64,000 nucleotides of DNA from NCBI RefSeq assembly GCF_007991635.1, contig NZ_BJYS01000003.1:124001-188000 (forward strand). Direction: 5' to 3'. The position numbers and the translations under genes were made by a program. The number at the start of each line of letters is the position of its first letter. The stretch's first letter is position 1. The notes beneath the pieces were generated by a model, which worked only from the letters and a program-made list of their open reading frames with translations, had not been told where the DNA came from and ran no database searches. This stretch comes from Adhaeribacter aerolatus (GTDB taxonomy: Bacteria; Bacteroidota; Bacteroidia; Cytophagales; Hymenobacteraceae). Positions 1 through 8,083 of this stretch are shown piece after piece.

Positions 1-384
1 CGATATACCGGCCAGGCGCGATACATTCAGCAGCAAACTTAAAGCCAGACAAAATTTAAGGCCACCCAGCACCCCACCCAGTATATTATCAAAAACGCCA
101 AAAGGTGTAAAATCCAGCGCGGTTTTAAGCACAGTACCCAATAATCTTACGCCCAAAATAACGCCAACGAATACCAATAAAAACGATACAAACGGCAACA
201 GCCCGTAGGCATTGCCTATATATTGCTGTACTATTGGAATAACAGTGGTTAATAATTTTAAACCCAGAATAAACCCGAGCACCAGCGCAATAACGGCCAG
301 CAATTCCTGCAACAATCCTTTCCGGAAGCCCTGAAAAACCCCAAAGGCCAAAGGTATCAGCAGAAAAATATCGAACGTTGACAA
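1..384 (-). CDS. CvpA family membrane protein (C-terminus cut by window edge)
   Basis: Reading the minus strand from a TTG at 384 gives an open frame of 128 codons that runs off the window. The protein opens STFDIFLLIPLAFGVFQGF and continues through several hydrophobic segments (roughly residues 5-25, 28-45, 60-82, 100-125), the pattern of the CvpA family (colicin V production protein), an inner-membrane protein of unclear general role. No ATG is available between the stop of the upstream gene (389-391) and this TTG, so TTG is the best start. It lies 4 nt downstream of the GatB/YqeY gene, so the two are probably co-transcribed. The family call rests on the N-terminal pattern only. Confidence 0.75.
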   Translation of the reverse strand, partial: MSTFDIFLLIPLAFGVFQGFRKGLLQELLAVIALVLGFILGLKLLTTVIPIVQQYIGNAYGLLPFVSFLLVFVGVILGVRLLGTVLKTALDFTPFGVFDNILGGVLGGLKFCLALSLLLNVSRLAGIS

Positions 385-388
385 GGTA

Positions 389-850
389 CTAGGCGTTGGT
401 GTTGTTTAATAACCGACTTACTACCGACGAAATAGCTTTGCCATCGGCTTGTCCGCTCAGTTCGCGGGCGGCTACTCCCATTACTTTACCCAAATCTGAT
501 GGACCCTGGGCACCTACCCGCTGAATAATTTCTACCAGTTTCTCTACCAAATCGGCTTCAGAAAGCTGCTGCGGCAAATATTCTTCAATGATGGCCAGTT
601 CAGCCAGTTCGGTTTCTGCCAGATCGCTCCGGAACTGATTTGAATAAACCTCTGCCGACTCCCGGCGCTGTTTAGCCGCTTTGTTTAATAATTTTAGTTC
701 CGTTTCGGGTGTCAAAGCCTGGGGAGCGCCTTTTTCGGTTTCGGCTAATAATATCAAAGACTTAATACTGCGCAAAGCGGTCAGACGGGTTTTATCTTTC
801 GCCAGCATAGCTTGCTTTATATCCGCTTCTATTCTTTCTTTTAAACTCAT
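389..850 (-). CDS. GatB/YqeY domain-containing protein
   Basis: A 153-residue protein beginning MSLKERIEADIKQAMLAKDK, with the family features TRLTALRSIKSLI, an EEYLPQQLSE segment and a C-terminal GKVMGVAARELSGQADGKAISSVV. This is the stand-alone YqeY form of the domain that also ends the GatB and GatE subunits of tRNA-dependent amidotransferases, where it helps bind tRNA. The free protein has no settled function. Length is normal for the family (about 150). It is followed after 4 nt by the CvpA-like gene. The region upstream, 851-1074, is AT-rich and shared with the divergent pdxJ. Confidence 0.93.
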   Translation of the reverse strand: MSLKERIEADIKQAMLAKDKTRLTALRSIKSLILLAETEKGAPQALTPETELKLLNKAAKQRRESAEVYSNQFRSDLAETELAELAIIEEYLPQQLSEADLVEKLVEIIQRVGAQGPSDLGKVMGVAARELSGQADGKAISSVVSRLLNNTNA

Positions 851-1074
851 AGTTTTATATTTAACAGTTATACAGATAAAATACCCTAAACTGGTTTAGA
901 GAATAACCACAAAGCAAATAAATATTCTTAACAAAAGGTATTAATTTTGATTTATTAGTACACCGTTAAATATTAAATGCCAAGCCTTAAAATCAGTTAT
1001 GCCGGAAAATATTTCTTTTATTTAATTAATTTTTAATAATTAAGAATTAATTACCAATAAACTAACCACTAACT

Positions 1075-1788
1075 ATGACCAAGCTAAGTGTAAATATAAA
1101 TAAAATTGCCACGTTGCGGAATGCCCGCGGGGGTAACCGCCCCGATGTGGTGCAGGCCGCCCTGGATTGCGAGCGTTTTGGGGCGCAAGGCATAACAGTG
1201 CACCCCCGCCCCGACGAGCGCCACATCCGGTATCAGGACGTGCTGGACCTGAAACCGGTAGTTACCACCGAATTTAACATTGAAGGCAACCCGACACCAG
1301 ACTTTCTGGAGCTGGTGAAAAAAGTTAAACCCGAGCAGGTTACACTGGTGCCCGATGCGCCCGATGCCATTACCTCCAACGCCGGTTGGGACACTATTAA
1401 GCACCAGGCTTACTTAAAAGAAATTATCTCCGACTTAAAAGCCATTGGTACCCGCGTTTCGATATTTGTAGATCCGGTGGTAGAAATGGTGGAAGGCGCC
1501 GCCCAAACCGGTACCGACCGCATTGAATTATACACCGAAGCTTACGCTAAAAACTTCCTGCAAGATCCTGCCAAAGCCATAGCCCCCTACGCCGCAGCCG
1601 CTCAAAGGGCAGTTGCTTTAGGCTTAGGTATTAACGCCGGTCACGATTTAGATCTGGATAATCTTAAATATTTAAAGCAGAATATTCCGGGTTTACTCGA
1701 AGTATCTATTGGTCATGCGCTCATCTGCGATGCTTTGTATTTGGGCCTCGAAAATACGGTTCAGCTTTATTTAAGACAGTTGCAGTAG
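1075..1788 (+). CDS. pdxJ: Pyridoxine 5'-phosphate synthase
   Basis: A 237-residue TIM-barrel enzyme that joins 1-deoxy-D-xylulose 5-phosphate and 3-amino-2-oxopropyl phosphate to make pyridoxine 5'-phosphate, the last ring-forming step of DXP-dependent vitamin B6 synthesis. Visible family motifs are [15 protein letters not shown] at 6-20, [13 protein letters not shown] at 39-51 (His43 in the active-site region), and the late GINAGHDL segment carrying the second conserved His. Length matches the family. The next gene, mnmH, begins only 3 nt after the stop, so the two are very likely one transcript. A PLP cofactor gene beside selenium genes is not an obvious functional pairing. Confidence 0.97.
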   Translation: MTKLSVNINKIATLRNARGGNRPDVVQAALDCERFGAQGITVHPRPDERHIRYQDVLDLKPVVTTEFNIEGNPTPDFLELVKKVKPEQVTLVPDAPDAITSNAGWDTIKHQAYLKEIISDLKAIGTRVSIFVDPVVEMVEGAAQTGTDRIELYTEAYAKNFLQDPAKAIAPYAAAAQRAVALGLGINAGHDLDLDNLKYLKQNIPGLLEVSIGHALICDALYLGLENTVQLYLRQLQ

Positions 1789-1791
1789 CCT

Positions 1792-2850
1792 TTGATAAAC
1801 AAGCTCACCACCGAACAATTTTTAGAAAAAACCGCTTCGCTGCCGGTGCTGGATGTGCGTGCGCCGCTGGAATTTACAGCCGGCCATATTCCGGGGGCAC
1901 TTAGCTTTCCGTTGTTTACCGATGCAGAACGCAAGCAGGTAGGCACTGCTTACAAACAAATAAGCCGCGATAAAGCTATCTTAATCGGGCTGGATTATTT
2001 TGGACCTAAAATGTCGGGGTTTGTGAAAATGGCTACCAAGCTGGCGCCCCAGAAAGAAGTACTGCTACATTGCTGGCGTGGTGGCATGCGCAGCAACGGC
2101 GTGGCCTGGCTCCTGGATTTGGCTGGTTTTACCGTAAACCTGTTGGAACACGGCTACAAAGATTACCGCCATTTTGCGTTGGCCCAGTTCGAAAAAAAAT
2201 ATCCTTTAGTAATATTAGGTGGCATGACCGGCAGCGGCAAAACCGAAATATTACACCAATTGCAAAGAGCCAATGAAAGCATTATTGATCTCGAAAAACT
2301 GGCGCATCATAAAGGATCGTCTTTTGGCCTTATCGGGCAACCGCCGCAAACCAGTACTGAACAATTCGAGAACGACTTAGCCCTGGCACTCTACGGGCAA
2401 AATAACCCGGAGCGGATCTGGCTCGAAGACGAAGGCATCAGCATTGGCAAAGTAAATATTCCCAAGCCTTTTTACGACCAGATGCAAGCCGCCACCTTAA
2501 TAAAAATAGAAGTTCCCAAAGCCGAACGCATCCGGAAACTTGCCATAGAATATTGTCAGGCCGACAAAGCTTTGCTAATCGAAGGTATCCTCCGCATAAA
2601 AAAACGTTTGGGCGGCCTGGCTACCAAAGAAGCCCTGCAAGCCATTGAAACCGGCGACATGGAGAAAATGGTAGAACTGGCCCTGGTTTATTACGACAAA
2701 GCTTATTCTTTTCAGTTGGCTAATAAGAATCCACAACAACTTATTACCATTCCATTACCTGGTACCAACGCATCGGAAAATGCACAGCAAATATTAGAGC
2801 TACTACAGCAAAAGCAAGTAGTAATTCAGACTTATAGCCAGCTTGATTAG
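1792..2850 (+). CDS. mnmH: tRNA 2-selenouridine synthase
   Basis: A 352-residue MnmH/SelU. It replaces the 2-thio group of the wobble uridine (U34) of Lys, Glu and Gln tRNAs by selenium from selenophosphate. An N-terminal rhodanese domain (about 10-125) holds the active-site segment LLHCWRGGMRSNG, with the catalytic Cys in CWRGG. A P-loop domain follows, with GGMTGSGKTE near 143-152. Length matches E. coli SelU (364). The start is a TTG 3 nt after pdxJ; no in-frame ATG lies nearby that keeps the rhodanese domain whole. The selenium donor gene selD lies downstream, after a 219-nt gap with a hairpin repeat. Confidence 0.95.
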   Translation: MINKLTTEQFLEKTASLPVLDVRAPLEFTAGHIPGALSFPLFTDAERKQVGTAYKQISRDKAILIGLDYFGPKMSGFVKMATKLAPQKEVLLHCWRGGMRSNGVAWLLDLAGFTVNLLEHGYKDYRHFALAQFEKKYPLVILGGMTGSGKTEILHQLQRANESIIDLEKLAHHKGSSFGLIGQPPQTSTEQFENDLALALYGQNNPERIWLEDEGISIGKVNIPKPFYDQMQAATLIKIEVPKAERIRKLAIEYCQADKALLIEGILRIKKRLGGLATKEALQAIETGDMEKMVELALVYYDKAYSFQLANKNPQQLITIPLPGTNASENAQQILELLQQKQVVIQTYSQLD

Positions 2851-2857
2851 CTTTGGC

Positions 2858-2905
2858 TCTTCTGCAACTCCTTCCCTTATTTAGGGAAGGTGCCCGGAGG
2901 ACAGA
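2858..2905. repeat. Candidate dispersed hairpin repeat between mnmH and selD
   Basis: Nested inverted repeats: an inner perfect 8-bp stem, CCTTCCCT (2870-2877) with AGGGAAGG (2883-2890), around a 5-nt loop, and an outer CTTCTG/CAGAAG pair. The G/C-rich block stands out from the AT-rich spacer around it. It has no T-run of a normal terminator. The layout resembles short palindromic intergenic repeats found in many Bacteroidota genomes, but copy number cannot be judged from one window. Confidence 0.4.
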
Positions 2906-3069
2906 AGGGTTAATTCTAAAAAGGAAAGTAAGTACCCGCCCCATAAGCGGAAACTTGCGAACAGAAAAGCTAAGTTAAGTAAATAAAAAAAAAGTTAAGA
3001 ATTAATTATACGCAACTAATAACTAATTACTAACTACTAACCACTTAAATCTACCACAAACAACCAAAC

Positions 3070-4110
3070 ATGACCGACTTTAAACTTACCCAATACAGCC
3101 ACGGCGCTGGTTGCGGCTGCAAAATATCTCCCAAAATATTAGACACCATTCTTAAAACCGCTACCCAAGCTCCCGATAACCACAACTTATTAGTTGGTAA
3201 CCATTCCCGCGACGATGCCGCCGTGTACGCCATCGGCGATGGCCGGGCCATAATCAGTACCACCGATTTTTTTATGCCGATTGTGGATGATGCTTACGAT
3301 TTCGGACGGATAGCTTCTGCCAATGCGATCAGCGATGTGTACGCCATGGGCGGTTCGCCGCTAATGGCTATTGCGGTACTGGGGTGGCCACTAGATAAAC
3401 TCCCGGCCGAAGTAGCCCAAAAGGTAATAGAAGGCAGCCGAAGTATTTGCGCCGAAGCCGGTATTCCGTTGGCCGGCGGCCACAGCATCGATAGTCCCGA
3501 GCCTATCTTCGGGTTGGCGGTAACCGGCATGGTAGCCATCGAAAACCTGAAACAAAATAATACCGCTACGGCGGGCTGCGAACTATATTTAACGAAACCT
3601 TTAGGGGTTGGAATTTTAACCACGGCTCAGAAAAAAGGAATATTAAAACCAGAACATGCCGATTTAGCACCCCAGCAAATGATGCGGTTAAATAAAATTG
3701 GATCTGACCTGGGAAAATCAAAATTTGTAAAAGCCTTAACCGATGTTACCGGCTTCGGTTTGGTGGGCCACCTGGCCGAAGTATGCGAAGGCAGCAACCT
3801 GACCGCCGAAATATATTTTGACGAAGTACCCCGCTTACCCGAAATAGACGAATATTTAGCACAAAAAGCTTTCCCTGGCGGTACTACCCGCAACTTCGAC
3901 AGCTACGGCCACAAAATAAGCGCCCTTACCGATTACCAGAAGCAAGTACTCTGCGACCCGCAAACCAGTGGCGGTTTGCTCGTTGCCGTTGAACCAGAAG
4001 GCCGCGCAGAAATGTTGCAGGTATTCAGGAATTATAACCTGAATTTAAAACCGTTTGGTAAATTACAACCGCGCCATAATATTTCGGAACCATTTATAAC
4101 CATAAAATAA
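3070..4110 (+). CDS. selD: Selenide, water dikinase (selenophosphate synthase)
   Basis: A 346-residue ATP-dependent enzyme making selenophosphate from selenide. The N-terminal active-site segment [13 protein letters not shown] (9-21) carries Cys15, Cys17 and Lys18, so this is the cysteine form rather than a selenoprotein. The AIR-synthase fold follows, with the nucleotide and metal region around [25 protein letters not shown] split over 41-70, then [34 protein letters not shown] and [10 protein letters not shown] near the C-terminus. Length equals E. coli SelD. With mnmH upstream and no selA, selB or selC in the window, its visible job is tRNA selenation. Confidence 0.97.
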   Translation: MTDFKLTQYSHGAGCGCKISPKILDTILKTATQAPDNHNLLVGNHSRDDAAVYAIGDGRAIISTTDFFMPIVDDAYDFGRIASANAISDVYAMGGSPLMAIAVLGWPLDKLPAEVAQKVIEGSRSICAEAGIPLAGGHSIDSPEPIFGLAVTGMVAIENLKQNNTATAGCELYLTKPLGVGILTTAQKKGILKPEHADLAPQQMMRLNKIGSDLGKSKFVKALTDVTGFGLVGHLAEVCEGSNLTAEIYFDEVPRLPEIDEYLAQKAFPGGTTRNFDSYGHKISALTDYQKQVLCDPQTSGGLLVAVEPEGRAEMLQVFRNYNLNLKPFGKLQPRHNISEPFITIK

Positions 4111-4126
4111 TCCCGATAAAGCCTTG

Positions 4127-4711
4127 ATGCCCATCTATATAAAACTGATAAAGACCCTTGCTTTTGTAGCCGTTGTTCTTTACGTGCTGCGGTTTTTAAT
4201 TACGCTGCTCTCCAAAGAACGGAGTGTTTATGTACCCGACCCCAGCCGGCATTTTTTTATGCTATTCTGGGCTTTGCTTTGCCTGATGATAGCCGGCCCG
4301 TTGGTGGTTACTTATATTGCGGCGCCACGTATGTCGCCGTTGGAAGCCGCTTTGCTCTTAACCGTTGGCGTAATATTGGCGGCCTTTTCGTTACCGGTTT
4401 TTGCACTCCATATTCAATATTTCTTTAACGATTTTCAGAAGCTGGTAGAGTTGGATAAAAAAAACGAATCGTTTAAAATTTACGATGTTCGGAATAAACT
4501 TTTTTACCGCAAAGAAGATATTGTGCGAGCCACCCGCGTAAAATGCGGATCGAAGAAGTTCTTCTGGAGTAATTACGAATATATTACCTTTGAAATAAGA
4601 AACGGCAGTTTAATAACTTTAACCTCGCTGCTGATGCCGCTGGATAAGCTTACTAAATTTATAAACAGCAATCGCATCCAGGTCGAGCATAAATCAATCT
4701 GCTTTATTTAA
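4127..4711 (+). CDS. Conserved membrane protein of unknown function
   Basis: About 194 residues. I do not recognise a named family. Three hydrophobic segments are visible: near 10-30 (LAFVAVVLYVLRFLITLL), 43-65 (FFMLFWALLCLMIAGPLVV) and 72-95 (LEAALLLTVGVILAAFSLPVF). They are followed by a soluble C-terminal part of about 90 residues (FKIYDVRNKLFYRKEDIVRATRV... YITFEIRNGSLITLTSLL) whose alternating beta pattern resembles a small PH-like or membrane-anchored sensor domain; that is inference. An in-frame TTG sits directly before the ATG at 4127; the ATG is preferred. It lies 16 nt after selD and 10 nt before the next gene, so it is probably in the same operon. Confidence 0.75.
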   Translation: MPIYIKLIKTLAFVAVVLYVLRFLITLLSKERSVYVPDPSRHFFMLFWALLCLMIAGPLVVTYIAAPRMSPLEAALLLTVGVILAAFSLPVFALHIQYFFNDFQKLVELDKKNESFKIYDVRNKLFYRKEDIVRATRVKCGSKKFFWSNYEYITFEIRNGSLITLTSLLMPLDKLTKFINSNRIQVEHKSICFI

Positions 4712-4721
4712 ATTCTGCACT

Positions 4722-5486
4722 ATGAAATTACACTTCCGGGAAATGGGTTCCGGCTCACCGCTGGTTATTTTACACGGTTTATTTGGTTTGTCGGATAACT
4801 GGCAAACCTTAGCCAAATATTTATCGCAGCAATATCGGGTCTTTCTGGTAGACCTGCGTAACCACGGCCGCTCGCCCCACAGTACGGAGTTTAATTACAA
4901 CCTGATGGCCGAGGATTTGCATACTTTTATGCAAGACCTGCAGCTAGCCGAAGCCGCTATTATGGGTCATTCGATGGGCGGCAAAGTGGCCATGGAATTT
5001 GCCTTAACCTACCCTAACCTGGTAACCCGGCTAATTGTGGTAGATATTGCTCCCCGGCCCTACCCCGTACACCATCAGGATATTATTGATGCTTTAAACT
5101 CGGTGAATATTGCCGGTGTTAAAACCCGGGGCGAGATAGACCAGGCTTTGGCGCAATATATTCCGGAAGAAGAAGTACGGCTATTTTTATCGAAGAATTT
5201 GTACCGGACCGAAGAAAATACTTTTGCTTGGCGCATGAACTTAGCCTCGATTGAAGCCAATATTGAAGAAGTGGGCAAAGAAACACAATCCGATACGACC
5301 TATACCAAACCCGTATTATTTATAAAAGGCGCCCGTTCGGGTTATATAAAACCGCAGTACGATACCGAACCGATTCATAAATTATTTCCGGCCGCCCAGA
5401 TTAAAACCGTAGAAAACGCTGGCCACTGGGTACACGCCGAAGCCCCGCAGGAGGTTTTTAATTTAGTTACCGAATTCCTGAAATAA
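4722..5486 (+). CDS. Alpha/beta-fold hydrolase (YbfF-like esterase)
   Basis: A 254-residue alpha/beta hydrolase. The oxyanion segment ILHGLFGLSDNW is at 16-27, the nucleophile elbow GHSMGG at 82-87 with Ser84, and the catalytic His is His235 in NAGHWVHAEAP. The early LVDLRNHGRSPHS and mid VVDIAPRPYP segments match the YbfF/acyl-CoA esterase group. Cytosolic, no signal peptide. Substrate cannot be told from sequence; short acyl thioesters or esters are usual for this group. It starts 10 nt after the membrane-protein gene. Confidence 0.9.
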   Translation: MKLHFREMGSGSPLVILHGLFGLSDNWQTLAKYLSQQYRVFLVDLRNHGRSPHSTEFNYNLMAEDLHTFMQDLQLAEAAIMGHSMGGKVAMEFALTYPNLVTRLIVVDIAPRPYPVHHQDIIDALNSVNIAGVKTRGEIDQALAQYIPEEEVRLFLSKNLYRTEENTFAWRMNLASIEANIEEVGKETQSDTTYTKPVLFIKGARSGYIKPQYDTEPIHKLFPAAQIKTVENAGHWVHAEAPQEVFNLVTEFLK

Positions 5487-5572
5487 ACTTTTTAGGTAAT
5501 TATTTATTAAGGGCCAAGCGGCTTAGTTACCAAAAATACTTCGGCTCCGCGCTATTGGCTACCTAGTAATCT

Positions 5573-6280
5573 ATGACGACAGGTACTCTCTATTTAATTC
5601 CATCGGTATTGGCCGAAGATACGGCAACGACCGTTATTCCCCCCGAAATAATTTCGGCCGTGGCTGGTTTGTCTTACTTTATCGTAGAAAATGCGCGTAC
5701 GGCCCGGCGGTACATTAAAACCGTGTCGCCTGCAAAAGTAATTGAAGAATTACAGATAGTGGTAATAGACAAAGACTCGTCGGAAGCTGAGGTAAAGAAA
5801 GCTTTGCTGCCCCTGCAGGAAGGTATCAGCGCCGGCATTATTGCGGAAGCCGGTTGCCCCGGCGTAGCCGATCCTGGCGCCGAAGTAGTAAAATTTGCCC
5901 ATCGCCAAGGTATTAAAGTAAAGCCGCTGGTTGGTCCTTCGGCCATATTATTATCCCTGATGGCTTCGGGTTTTAACGGCCAGTCCTTTGCTTTCCACGG
6001 TTATATACCCATAGAAAAAAAAGACCGGATAGCCGCTATCCGGAATTTAGAAAAGGAAATGCTGCAGAAAGACCAGACCCAGATTTTCATGGAAACGCCT
6101 TACCGCAACAACCAACTTCTCCAGGATTTAATGCAGCACCTCACCCCTAGTTACCGCCTCTGCATTGCCGCCAATATTACCGCCCCCAACGAATTCATCC
6201 GCACCGATACCATTGCCAACTGGAAGAAGAATTTACCGGATTTACATAAGCAGCCGGCAGTGTTTCTGTTGTATAAATAA
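5573..6280 (+). CDS. SAM-dependent methyltransferase, RsmI-like tetrapyrrole-methylase fold
   Basis: A 235-residue member of the tetrapyrrole methylase superfamily, related to RsmI, which 2'-O-methylates C1402 of 16S rRNA. Matching segments are LYLIPSVLAED (residues 6-16), AGCPGVADPGAEVV in place of the usual GTPxxxDPG, VGPSAILLSLMASGFNG, HGYIPIEKKDR and METPYRNNQLL. It lacks the C-terminal extension of classical RsmI (about 280 residues) and has a changed N-terminal motif, so it may be the short Bacteroidota paralogue rather than RsmI itself. Target not assignable. It marks the left border of the low-GC islet. Confidence 0.85.
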   Translation: MTTGTLYLIPSVLAEDTATTVIPPEIISAVAGLSYFIVENARTARRYIKTVSPAKVIEELQIVVIDKDSSEAEVKKALLPLQEGISAGIIAEAGCPGVADPGAEVVKFAHRQGIKVKPLVGPSAILLSLMASGFNGQSFAFHGYIPIEKKDRIAAIRNLEKEMLQKDQTQIFMETPYRNNQLLQDLMQHLTPSYRLCIAANITAPNEFIRTDTIANWKKNLPDLHKQPAVFLLYK

Positions 6281-6442
6281 GTACAGGGGGTATTTTCGAG
6301 AGCTTTAAATAATTCAATTATTTAATTCTAATGAATAAAATTTTTGTTGTATTATCTAAGAATTATCCGCTTATTTAAGATAAATCAATCTAATGCTTTG
6401 GTACAGCAATAAGCTAAGTGCCTTTATATAAACTGACAAAGT

Positions 6443-7360
6443 ATGCCATTATATAAAATTGGACAGCAACTCGAACACATTAAAGAAACCTCATTTAAAT
6501 TTGAAAGAGAAATACAACGGCTGACAGAACAAAATTTACGTGCATTATTACATTTAAACTTTATACGTTCTGAATTTTCTTTAAACAATTTCCGAATTGA
6601 TACATTAGCGTTTGATCCGGAAGCAAAAACATTTGTTATTATTGAATACAAGCGAGACAAAACTTTTAGTGTTATCGACCAAGGGTATGCTTACTTATCT
6701 TTAATGCTCAATAATAAGGCTGACTTTATTTTGGAATATAACGAAAGCCAAAATCAAAGTTTAAAGCGGACCGATGTTGATTGGACACAATCTAAAGTAA
6801 TTTTTGTTTCACCATTGTTTACAACTTATCAGCGAGAAGCTATAAATTTTAAAGACTTGCCGATTGAACTGTGGGAGGTCAAAAAATTTGAGAATGATAC
6901 AGTTTCTTTTGAGCAAATTCAAAAAGCATCAGCTAAAGAAAGTATAAAAACCATTTCACGCACAGACGATACTGTAGAAGCTGTAAGTAAAGAAGTGAAG
7001 GTTTATACTGAACAAGATCATCTTAGTAAGGTTGATTTTGAAACACGTGAGCTATATGAACAATTAAAAGACAGATTATTAAATATGAACGACAATGTAA
7101 CCGTTCAACCAAAAAAACAAACAATCGGTTTTAAAGTAAATAGCAATATTTTTTGTGATATTGTGTTACAAGGTAAAGGATTAAAAATCTATCTAAATTT
7201 GAAAAGTGGCGAGTTACAAGACCAAAAGAATGTTTCTCGTGATGTCTCAAACGTTGGGCATTGGGGTAATGGGGCTTATGAAATTAAATTGGCAGACCTT
7301 GAGGATATTGACTATATTTTAAGCCTTTTAAAACAATCCTTACGAAAAAACAATGAATAA
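6443..7360 (+). CDS. DUF5655 domain protein with restriction-endonuclease-like fold
   Basis: A 305-residue protein. The N-terminal half carries a PD-(D/E)XK-like signature: Asp53 in FRIDTLAF, Glu68 and Lys70 in VIIEYKRD, and Gln80 in VIDQGYAYL. This is the arrangement of nuclease-fold domains that act on DNA. A variable linker (about 155-205) leads to a C-terminal DUF5655-like domain ending VGHWGNGAYEIKLADLEDIDYILSLLKQSL. Base composition is clearly AT-richer than neighbouring genes and codon choice differs, which suggests acquisition by transfer. No methylase or other partner is adjacent. Whether it cleaves DNA is unknown; the fold call is by motif. Confidence 0.8.
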   Translation: MPLYKIGQQLEHIKETSFKFEREIQRLTEQNLRALLHLNFIRSEFSLNNFRIDTLAFDPEAKTFVIIEYKRDKTFSVIDQGYAYLSLMLNNKADFILEYNESQNQSLKRTDVDWTQSKVIFVSPLFTTYQREAINFKDLPIELWEVKKFENDTVSFEQIQKASAKESIKTISRTDDTVEAVSKEVKVYTEQDHLSKVDFETRELYEQLKDRLLNMNDNVTVQPKKQTIGFKVNSNIFCDIVLQGKGLKIYLNLKSGELQDQKNVSRDVSNVGHWGNGAYEIKLADLEDIDYILSLLKQSLRKNNE

Positions 7361-7532
7361 CAGCAACAACAAGGCATTATTAAAAGCGGGGCTAACGCAA
7401 TATTATTCGGCTGACGTAAACAAACCCCTCCAATTTTAGTCAACGGTAATCTTGAAATTACCTGTTTTCGTCAATACCTAATCCGCTAGTGTTCGGTTAA
7501 GTTACAACTATAGAGTAGGAATTCATATCTAT

Positions 7533-7778
7533 ATGGCGTGGAAGTTACTTCCGTGCCTTCAACCCAAGCACGGAAGTAACTTCTGCGCTAAAAAAATTAT
7601 TAATTATGAACATTTAATTATTTATGATTTAAATGGAGATGAACATTTTATGTAACCACACTTCTTTTGCAGGTTTAAGCATAATGGCACACCATTTATT
7701 GAGGAATATTATTTAATAATTGATAACAAAAATATTCCTTATATTTTTGACAAAACGAGAAAAACAAGCAATAACTAA
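7533..7778 (+). pseudogene. Possible decayed coding remnant with an in-frame stop
   Basis: One frame reads from ATG 7533 to TAA 7653-7655 and then stays open for 40 further codons to TAA 7776-7778. The part around the stop reads like protein: YEHLIIYDLNGDEHFM, stop, then FKHNGTPFIEEYYLIIDN and IPYIFDKTRKTSNN. The first third overlaps the inverted repeat and may not be original coding sequence. I do not recognise the family. AT-rich DNA can give such frames by chance, so confidence is low. Confidence 0.3.
7536..7588. repeat. Large inverted repeat with nested palindromes
   Basis: A perfect 16-bp inverted repeat, GAAGTTACTTCCGTGC (7541-7556) with its complement at 7568-7583, loop of 11 nt. In RNA it extends to 21 bp through three GCG/CGC pairs and two G-U pairs (7536-7540 with 7584-7588). 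Each arm is itself nearly palindromic (GGAAGTTACTTCC). No T-run follows on either strand, so it is not a standard terminator. It could be a transposon end remnant or a structured RNA. Confidence 0.7.
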
Positions 7779-7792
7779 AACCAATTTTTAAA

Positions 7793-8083
7793 ATGATATC
7801 CTCTAAAGAAATAGAACAAAAAATCAAAGAAGTCAAGCCTATTCTCCAAAAAAAATTCCTGGTTGACCGAATTGGCTATTTTGGTTCTTTTGCCAGAGGT
7901 GATTTTTCGGAAGATTCTGACGTGGATATTATTGTAACTTGTAAAAGGGGGATTGGGTGGATTTTTTTTGACTTGAAGGATTATTTAGAATCGGTGTTGG
8001 GCAGGAAGGTTGACTTGGTAACAGAGAACTCGCTAAGAAAACAGTGGAAGGAAAGTATTCTTAGCCAGGTAAAATATTTATGA
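7793..8083 (+). CDS. MNT-type nucleotidyltransferase (MntA-like antitoxin)
   Basis: A 96-residue minimal nucleotidyltransferase. The signature GSFARGDFSEDSDVDIIV (31-48) gives the GSxxxG loop and the metal-binding Asp43 and Asp45, and Asp74 in KVDLVT is the third acidic residue. Small proteins of this type pair with HEPN toxins; in characterised MntA-HepT (type VII) systems MntA adds AMP to the toxin to silence it. Here the stop codon overlaps a would-be ATGA start at 8080, the usual MNT-HEPN junction, but the downstream HEPN gene is broken. All three catalytic acids are intact. Low GC like the rest of the islet. Confidence 0.9.
   Translation: MISSKEIEQKIKEVKPILQKKFLVDRIGYFGSFARGDFSEDSDVDIIVTCKRGIGWIFFDLKDYLESVLGRKVDLVTENSLRKQWKESILSQVKYL

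Larger units (their letters stand above)
7361..7792. other. Non-coding/decayed stretch in the accessory islet
   Basis: A 432-nt stretch between the DUF5655 gene and the MNT gene. It opens with a block of higher GC (7365-7440) holding GGGGCTAACG and a later AACCCC, a small hairpin GGTAAT/ATTACC (7445-7462), then the large inverted repeat at 7536-7588 and a broken reading frame to 7778. No intact gene longer than 41 codons is present. Confidence 0.6.

Noticed and set aside
3070-3150. Possible selenocysteine codon in selD
   Set aside because: The active-site position is a normal Cys codon; no in-frame TGA and no SECIS-like need.
7480-7510. GTGTTCGGTTAAGTTAC considered as an insertion-sequence end
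   Set aside because: No matching opposite end, transposase fragment or target duplication was seen in the islet.
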